From NCBI GenBank assembly GCA_024291935.2, contig CM044308.1, positions 125,080,501 through 125,144,500 on the forward strand: a DNA stretch of 64,000 bases, read 5' to 3'. A program made the position numbers and the translations under genes. This stretch comes from Okapia johnstoni (Eukaryota; Chordata; Mammalia; Artiodactyla; Giraffidae). The notes under the pieces were generated by a model. It worked only from the letters and a program-made list of their open reading frames with translations, ran no database searches and had not been told where the DNA came from. This document shows positions 56,792-64,000 of the stretch, in pieces; position 1 is the stretch's first letter, and each line of letters begins with the position of its first letter.

Positions 56792-58929
56792 TGCAATAAG
56801 TGCAGGGGTGGGAGCAGGGGCAGGCTATAAGTGCCAGGAAGTAGCTTAGTGTTTTTAGATGTGTTTCCAGCATTCTTCTTAATTTGGAGACAGTAGAAGA
56901 GATTTTAAATTCTGAAATCCTATTAGTAAGCCTATTTTGAGGGTTAAAAAAAAAAAAAGGAAACATCAGCCTGTTTGGTTTTGAACCTTTGGTCGTTAGT
57001 GATAATTGACTCATTTATATGTGTTAGTTATGCATTTGTCAAAGCATGACTCCTGACAGCTTAGTTATGATAAATTAAACATGATGCTCACATAAATTCT
57101 GTACTGTTTTTTATCCAGATGCTAGGGCCCTGCCTGATGTTTTTTGTCACCTTTGTAATGTGTGGTTGGCTTTGTAGCAATTTCATTATCAGCCCTTTAC
57201 CCTTTGGCTAAAGCTATTTGCATAATAAGTTTATCTGGTTGAAGTCCCAGACAGATTTCTATTTTGTCCGGAAGCTCCATTTAGAAGTAGCCGTTTGATA
57301 AGATGACAATAATTTTCCTTTACCAGGTTCTGTTTGGTTCTAAAGGACGTCACTTCTCTTTTTAGTTCAAACCAATGTCAGGTCTTTGGACTAATCTACA
57401 AAAATTCTTTACCAACCTTTGGTCATAAGGTATCTGTGAGCTGTACTTTTTCATTTTGCCTCTGAAACTTTTGAGGTTTTATTAGAAATTAGATTTAGGA
57501 CTTCATCATCAATGGCTTTTGAGCTGATTAGTGAGACAATAAAGACGGATTTCTCTTAGTCAAGGGCAAATCCACCAAGAGTACTATGACTATTCAGCTT
57601 CAGACTCACTGATGACTTGAACCACATGATTGGCCATGCACACACCTCTTTCCAGGGCTGGCTGGCTTGAGTAGCTAAGCGTGCAATTGTGTCTATTTCC
57701 CACAGTGAGCATTGTGGTCATGCCTGCCATGTAGTCATGAAATGTTGAGGCAACATTTCCTATTCCTGCAAAAGACATTCAAATGGCTATGAGCAGTTGC
57801 ACTGAATGTTAACAAGGTGAGATCACTCTGAGCTACAAAACTACTAAAACAAATGGGCGTTTGCATAAATTTATTCCTTAAAAATTGAAACTCAGACCTG
57901 GAACATCTGCTTTTCTCTAGGCCTGAATGTTGGTAAAGGTAATCATTTTGGAATGGTTAATTTCTTGACATTGATTGTATTCCCTTCAAGGCAACAATTC
58001 TCAGCCCTTCGCCATTCTCCATTTTGCATTTCAAGGCAGCTTAATTCCACATGGCTTTATAGTATCAGTGAACAGCACTCTTGGAATGATAAATATCCTA
58101 ACTCAGAGACTGATAAGGTTCCACAAATATTCTTGGCTTTTTAAGTCCTGATGGATTCTCAGGTGGCTGTGCACAGGGTTAATACTGCCTGAGTAGAAGG
58201 ATACAATAACCTTTATTTATATTACTTCACGAATTGGTAATTTTAATTAAAATGAGCAGTGGTATCTCTGGTGACAGACTCTTTCCATTTTAGATTTATT
58301 TAGCCAATGATTAGCATTATGGTTTCTTGAATTAATTAGCATCTCTTGAGCTACAGGGAATTAGTGAATTAATAAAAACTGATTGAGAAGTTAAAAAAAA
58401 TTCTAATTTAAAAAACTCCCAATTCTCCTGTCCTCTCTAAACATATTGATCAATATACTTATAAATGCAACCCAACTTGTTTCTCATTTTGAAAAACTGA
58501 GATTTTTTTTTTCCCCTTCATGAGAAGAATAAAGCTGTGTGTTTCAAGGTTATATCTCCCTGAAGAGCATCTAATTCAGGTTACCAATAGATCATCTAAA
58601 AACACCAAGGGCCCGATTTGATCTCACTTATACTCCACCTGTAAACCCAGCTGATAAAATCTGCTTTTCTCATGGTATAAACCTTAGTGCAGCTTGAAGT
58701 TTCAAACACAATGGAGTATCTGCACATACCTGAAATACACTGTTGTCCTGGGAACTGTGGCAATGAGGAGTTCAGCCTAATCCAAAATAAGCAAATGACA
58801 TAGAAAAGTAGGTGCCCTAGACTCTTGTCAGCATATTCTGTTTATTTGCCAACAAATGCATTTAGGACTTGTAAGAGACCAAGTCTGTAGCATATGTCAT
58901 AGATTTCATATTAATGCTTGTGGCACATT
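56789..58929. other. Repeat-poor block, function unknown
   Basis: No ruminant SINE or LINE in 2.1 kb. A poly(A) run is at 56946-56958. Sub-blocks 57110-57320 (ATTTGCAT and TTATCTG motifs) and 58200-58420 (several TAATTA cores) look like constrained non-coding DNA. No exon is supported. Confidence 0.35.
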
Positions 58930-59820
58930 ATGTTGTGTTTTTTATTTTAATTTTTTTATTAATGTTTTTGAAGTATAGTTTCTTTATAATGTGTTAGTTT
59001 CTGCTGTACAGTAAAGTGATTCAGTTATATATATATATATAGCTCTTACTCATGCCAGTGATTCAGTTTTATATATATATGAAAGAGTATATATACTCTT
59101 TCTTAGATTCCCTTCCCATTTAGGTCACCACAGAGCACTGAGTAGAGGTCCCTGTGCTATACAGTATGTTCTCATCAATTGTCCATTTTATGTAAGGTAG
59201 TGTATATTTATCAGTTTCAGTCTCTGAATTCATCCCACCCCTTACCTTCTCTCTTGGTAACCATAAGTTTGTTTTCTACATCTGTGGCTCTATTTCTGCT
59301 TTGCGAATAAGTTCATCTCTACTGTTTTCCTAGATCCACATATAAGCGATACTATGCAATATTTGTCTTTCTCTTTCTGACTTACTTCACTCTATATGAC
59401 AATCTCTAGGTCCATACATGTTACTGCAAATGGCATTATTTCATTCCTTTTTATGGCTGAGTATGTATGTATGTATATATATACATATATATACACACAC
59501 ACATACACACACATACTACATCTCTTTTTTCCATTCCCCTGCTGATGGATATTTAGGTTGTTTCCATGTCCTGGTTATTGTAAATAGTGCTACAGTGAAC
59601 ATCCAGGTACATGCATCCTTTCAAATTATGGTCTTCTTCAGATATATGTCCAGGTGTGGGATTGCTGGATCATATGATAGCTCTATTTTTAGTTTCTTAA
59701 GGAACCTCCATACTGTTCTCCATAGTGGTTATACTAATTTACATTCCCACCAACAGTGTAAGAGGATTCTCTTTTGTCCATGCTGCCTCCAGCATTTCTT
59801 GTTTGTAGATTTTTTTTGAT
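58930..59820 (-). mobile_element. L1 3'-end fragment, antisense
   Basis: Plus-strand phrases GAAGTATAGTTTCTTTATAATG, CCCTGTGCTATACAGTATG, CTTACTTCACTCTATATGAC, GATGGATATTTAGGTTGTTTCC and CAACAGTGTAAGAGGATTC are the antisense 3' UTR and ORF2 end of an artiodactyl L1. It contains a duplicated TA-rich patch near 59015-59090 and a (TATG/TA/CA) simple repeat at 59465-59515. The minus strand has no long ORF. Confidence 0.88.
59465..59516. repeat. TATG/TA/CA simple repeat in L1
   Basis: GTATGTATGTATGTATATATATACATATATATACACACACACATACACACACATAC is mixed short-period repeat expansion within the L1. Confidence 0.9.
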
Positions 59821-60079
59821 GTTAGATGACTTGTAGATGAGATTAGTCTGAATGTACCATCTATACCATTTATTCAAAAAAAGAAAACACATACTTGAGT
59901 TTCATAGCGTACATCAAAAAGAATCTGCAGTTGAAATAGACAAGTGATAGTCAGCAGTGAGCTGTGTGCATGGGCTACGGGTGGAGAGATGGTGGCATAG
60001 CTCACACATCTGTCCATGTCCTGTCACCCTCAGCCCTTCCCCAAGTGCTGCTGGGCTCATCATCAAGAAGAGGCAGCTG

Positions 60080-60270
60080 TCGGAGAGCAGTGTGTGCTAT
60101 CCAGCAGTGTCACTTAATATCTCTGTAACCCTGGGGGAAGTATTTAACCTCTCTGATCCTTGGTATTCAGTTGTCAAATTGGGGCTGAGAATACCTGTCT
60201 CAGAGGGTTACTGTAAGGATTACACTATATAATGTATATGTAGAACCTGGCAGATAATTATAATAATAAC
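60080..60270 (+). mobile_element. MIR SINE
   Basis: CAGTGTCACTTAATATCTCTGTAACCCTGGGGGAAGTATTTAACCTCTCTG then TCAAATTGGGGCTGAGAATACC and CAGAGGGTTACTGTAAGGATTACAC follow the MIR consensus well. Confidence 0.85.
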
Positions 60271-60274
60271 TAAC

Positions 60275-60318
60275 ATATATACTCTTACTCATGCCAGGCT
60301 CTGTTCTCTACATGTCAT
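60275..60318 (-). mobile_element. Second MIR, antisense, left stub
   Basis: CTCATGCCAGGCTCTGTTCTCTACATGTCAT fits the antisense MIR start (…TGCCAGGCACTGTTCTAAGC..TTTACATG). The remainder of this MIR lies at 62406-62580, beyond a BovB insertion. Confidence 0.65.
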
Positions 60319-62405
60319 CAGTTCAGTCAGTTCAGTCAATCAGTTGTGTCCGACTCTTTGCAACCCCATGGACTGCAGCATGCCAGACCTCCCTGTCCAT
60401 CGCCAACTCCCGGAGTTTACTCAAACTCATGTCCATTGAGTTGGTGATGCCATCCAGCCATCTCATCCTCTGTCGTCCCCTTCTCTCCTGTCTTCATCTT
60501 TCCCACCATCAGGGTCTTTTCGTGAGTCAGTTCTATGCTTCAGGTGGCCAAAGGATTGGAGTTTCAGCTTCAGCATCAGTCCTTCCAATGAATATTCAGG
60601 ACTGATTTCCTTTAGGATGGACTGGTAGGATCTCCTTGAAGTCCAGGGGACTCTCAAGAGTCTTTTCCATCACCACAGTTTGAAAGCATCAATTCTTCGC
60701 AGTGCTCAGCTTTCTTTATAGTCCAACTGTCACAAACATACATGACTACTGGAAAAACCATAGCTTTGATTAGACGGACCTTTGTTGGTAAAATAATGTC
60801 TCTGCTTTTTAATATGCTGTCTAGGTTGGTCATAACTTTTCCAAGGAGCAAGCGTCTTTTAATTTCATGGCTGAAGTCACCATCTGCAGTGATTTTGGAG
60901 CCCCCCAAAATAAAGTCTGTCACTGTTTCCATTGTTTCCCCATCTATTTGCCAAGAAGTGATGGGACCGGATGCTATGATTTTAGTTTTCTGAATGTTGA
61001 GTTTTAAGCCAACTTTTTCACTCTCCTCTTGCACTTTCATCGAGAAAATCCTTAGTTATTCATTTTCTGCCATAAGGGTGGTGTCATCTGCATATCTGAG
61101 GTTATTGAATTTCTCCCAGCAATCTTGATTCCAGCTTGTGTTTCATGCAGCCCAACGTTTCTCATGATATACTCTGCATATAAGTTAAATAAGCAGGGTG
61201 ACAATATACAGCCTTGACATATTTCTTTCTCTATTTGTAACCAGTCTGTTGTTCCATGTCCAGTTCTAACTGTTGCTTCCTGACCTGCATACAGATTTCT
61301 CAAGAGGCAGGTCAGATGGTCTGGTATTCCCATCTCTTTAGTAATTTTCCAGAATTTGTTGTGGTCCATACAATCAAAGGCTTTGGCATAGTCAATAAAA
61401 CAGAAGTAGGTATTTTTCTAGAACTCTTGCTTTTTTGAGGATCCAACAGATGGTGGTAATTTGATCTCTGGTTCCTAAATCCAGCTTGAACGTCTGGAAG
61501 TTCACAGTTCATGTACTGTTGAAGCCTGGCTTGGAGACTTTTGAGTATTACTTTGCTACTGTGTGAGATGAGTGCATTTGTGTGGTAGTTTGAGCATTCT
61601 TTGGCATTGCCTTTCTTTGGGATTGGAATGAAAACTGACCTTTTCCAGTCTGTGGCCACTGCTGACTTTTCCAAATTTGCTGGTATATTGAGTGCAGCAC
61701 TGTCACAGCATAAACTTTCAGGATTTGAAATAGCTCAACTGGAATTCCATCACCTCCATCATCTTTGTTCATAGTGTTGCTTCCTAAGTCCCATTTGACT
61801 TCACATTCCAGGATGTCTGGCTCTAGATTGGTGACCACACCATTGTGATTATCTGGGTCATGAAGATCTTTTTTTGTATAGTTCTTCTGTGTATTCTTGC
61901 CACCTCTTCTTAATATCTTCTGCTTCTGTTAGGTCCATATCATTTCCGTCCTTTATTGTGCCCATCTTTGCATGAAATGTTCCCTTGGTATCTCTAATTT
62001 TCTTGAAGAGATCTCTAGACTTTCCCATTCTATTGTTTTCCTCTATTTCTTTGCATTGATCACTGATGTAAGCTTCTTATCTCTCCTTGTTATTCCCTGG
62101 AAGTCTGCATTCAAAAGAGTATATCTTTCCTTTTCTCCTTTTCCTTTCACTTCTCTTCTATTCACAGCTATTTGTAAGGCCTCCTCAGACAACCATTTTG
62201 CCTTTTTGCCTTTTGTTTTCTTGGGGATGGTCTTGATTCCTGCCTCCTGTACAATGCCATGAACCTCCGTCCATAGTTCTTCAGGCACTCTATCAGATCT
62301 AATCCCTTGAATCTATTTGTCACTTCCACTATATAATCATAAGGGATTTGATTCAGACTTAAGTTGAAGAAAGTAGGGAAAACCACTAGACCATTCAGGT
62401 ATGAC
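60319..62405 (-). mobile_element. BovB LINE inserted in MIR (copy 8)
   Basis: A 2.09-kb 5'-truncated BovB reads on the minus strand, from the linker between endonuclease and RT (62405) to the 3' tail, seen in reverse as CAGTTCAGTCAGTTCAGTCA at 60319. The target duplication is CTACATGTCAT (60308-60318) and CTACATATCAT (62406-62416), one mismatch. Removing the element rejoins a MIR. Confidence 0.95.
60463..62288 (-). pseudogene. BovB RT remnant, multiple frameshifts (copy 8)
   Basis: In protein order on the minus strand: the linker region (62288-62043), 61838-61548 (MVTNLEPDILECEVKWDLGS; GDGIPVELFQILK), 61674-61312 (ELPDVQAGFRNQRS), 61369-61052 (PDHLTCLLRNLYAGQEATV; CILSPCLFNLYAEYIMRN), 61040-60654 (LNIQKTKIIASGPITSW; DILPTK-like) and the C-terminus 60657-60463. 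A frame change just before motif C leaves it read as SDMQM in the open block. Endonuclease absent; inactive. Confidence 0.9.
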
Positions 62406-62580
62406 CTACATATCATATACTTTGCTTAATCCTCGTAGTCCTCTAAAGTATTTCTAATATTATCCCTATTTAATAGAAAGTGAGGTCAAAAGAGGCCATG
62501 TCCCAAGACCACAGCTGTTAAGGAGTGGAGCTGGGATTTCAACCCCAAGAAGACTTGCTTCACATACATTCGTGCCCAGC
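62406..62580 (-). mobile_element. Second MIR, antisense, right part
   Basis: TACTTTGCTTAATCCTCGTAGTCCTC, TTATCCCTATTTAATAGAAAGTGAGG, CAGCTGTTAAGGAGTGGAGCTGGGATTTCAACC is MIR in antisense and continues the stub at 60275-60318. Confidence 0.85.

Positions 62581-63121
<541 letters not shown>

Positions 63122-63163
<42 letters not shown>
63122..63163. repeat. (CA)n microsatellite
   Basis: About 21 uninterrupted CA units. Confidence 0.97.
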
Positions 63164-63165
<2 letters not shown>

Positions 63166-63417
63166 CTCAGGTCCCTTCTCAAGGGCACAGCCGCTTCAAG
63201 CTCAGCCTGAGGGAACCAGCCCTAGCAGGAGTTACAGTGCTTGGAGCACAGACAACCCTAGCTCCCCCACGTCCCAGGGCATACCTTGTACAGGCTGAGC
63301 ACTTCTGTCTCTGCTGCAGCTGGCCGTGTGTTTCTACATAAGTAGGGAGCAGTGGGATAGGAAATTGTTGCCAGGACCCTGGGAGGCAGAACCCACAGTG
63401 CGTGGCACATATCTATG

Positions 63418-63730
63418 AAGTGAAGTGAAAGTTGCTCAGTCATGTATGACTCTTTGCCACCCCATGAACTATACAGTCCTTGAAGTTCTCCAGGAGTGAA
63501 TACTGGAATGGGTAGACTTTCCCTTCTCCAGGGGATCTTCCCAACCCAGGATCGAACTCAAGTCTCCTGCATTACAGGCAGATTCTTTACCAGCTGAGCC
63601 ACAAGGAAAGCACAAGAATACTGGAGTGGGTAGCCTATCCCTTCTCCAGCAGATCTTCCCAACCCAGGAATCAAACCAGGGTCTCCTGCATTGAAGGCAG
63701 ATTCTTTACCAGCTGAGCTATCCAGGAAGC
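63418..63730 (-). mobile_element. Head-duplicated Bov-tA SINE
   Basis: BovA tail (GTGAAAGTTGCTCAGTCATG), core, reversed tRNA head ending near 63614 (CAGCTGAGCCACAAGGAAAGC), then ATACTGGAGTGGGTAGCCTAT and a second reversed tRNA head (GGGTCTCCTGCATTGAAGGC ... AGCTATCCAGGAAGC). The architecture equals that at 15611-15943. No clear TSD. Confidence 0.9.
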
Positions 63731-63824
63731 CATGGGAGGAGACAAAAGCTACAGAGAGGGAAGAGTTAAACATGATGCCACTATTTTCAGCATGGGGAAG
63801 GGTCTTTTTAGAGAATATATGTTG

Positions 63825-64000
63825 GAGAGATTAAGCGCATAGGGTCTGAAATCAGGTTGTAGTCTAGCACTGCCACCGAGATTTTTCACCTTGAACAGGT
63901 TAATTAACCTCTCTGAGCCTCAGTTTCCTTATCTGTAAAATGGGAGTTCTAGTTAGTACTTAATCACTTGAGATTAAGTCTGCTGTGAAAGAAAATCGCA
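63825..64000 (+). mobile_element. MIR SINE, running to the window end
   Basis: GCATAGGGTCTGAAATCAGG, CTAGCACTGCCACCGAGATT, TTAATTAACCTCTCTGAGCCTCAGTTTCCTTATCTGTAAAATGGG is a good MIR match; the end may lie beyond the window. Confidence 0.85.

Noticed and set aside
56576..57014. ORFs rich in VCVC/RERE and SLSL/THTH
   Set aside because: They translate the GT/GA microsatellite.

Overview
The window is nuclear DNA from a ruminant, most likely a bovid (cattle, sheep, goat or a relative). The evidence is the repeat content. There are BOV-A2 and BovA SINEs with intact target-site duplications (TSDs), tRNA-headed Bov-tA SINEs, two SINEs of the older cetartiodactyl CHR group, at least eight fragments of the RTE-type LINE BovB, a young 5'-truncated L1 with a bovine-type 3' UTR, and mammal-wide MIR, L2, MER5 and Tigger fossils. 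I find no complete protein-coding gene, no functional RNA gene, no CpG island and no bacterial or CRISPR-like feature. The window reads as intergenic or deep intronic sequence. The only candidate for host coding sequence is a 66-bp exon-like segment at 53389-53454.

Layout. 0-5 kb: a BOV-A2 dimer, an old antisense L1 carrying two SINEs, two more SINEs, then a 1.6-kb L1 3' end. 5-12 kb: mostly unassigned sequence with one SINE, a long CA microsatellite, an old L1 and MIR/L2 fossils; a repeat-poor block with retained CpGs lies at 10.64-10.96 kb. 12-24 kb: BovB territory. It holds a 3' fragment, a near full-length BovB inserted in an old L1 and itself carrying a Bov-tA, and a second BovB whose reverse transcriptase keeps its catalytic motifs but is broken by one extra T. 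25-27 kb: a Tigger1 DNA transposon with a recognisable transposase N-terminus, a Bov-tA inserted in its terminus, and another old L1. 27-35 kb: largely unassigned, with MIR and MER5 fossils. 35-38 kb: an old sense L1 interrupted by two CHR SINEs and a BovB fragment. 38-45 kb: a quiet block, a 229-bp L1 insertion with a perfect 17-bp TSD, a 1.2-kb BovB and a probable solo LTR. 45-54 kb: L1, BovB, MIR and L2-like fossils, two Bov-tA SINEs and the candidate exon. 54-60 kb: a MITE-like fossil, a GT/GA microsatellite, a quiet block and an L1 3' end. 60-64 kb: a 2.1-kb BovB that split a MIR, a CA repeat, a head-duplicated Bov-tA and a terminal MIR.

Relationships. All recognised coding capacity belongs to retrotransposons (BovB, L1) or to Tigger1, and all of it is broken. 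BovB supplied the trans-acting machinery thought to mobilise Bov-tA and BovA SINEs, which share its 3' tail; that relation is visible here because SINE and BovB tails are nearly interchangeable. Nested insertions give a relative chronology: MIR/L2/L1 fossils first, then Tigger and CHR, then BovB, then Bov-tA and BOV-A2. I found no convincing new biological system. The points most worth checking are the candidate exon, the quiet CpG-retaining blocks and the recurrent head-duplicated Bov-tA form. Repeat family names come from recognition of consensus-like motifs, not from a database search.
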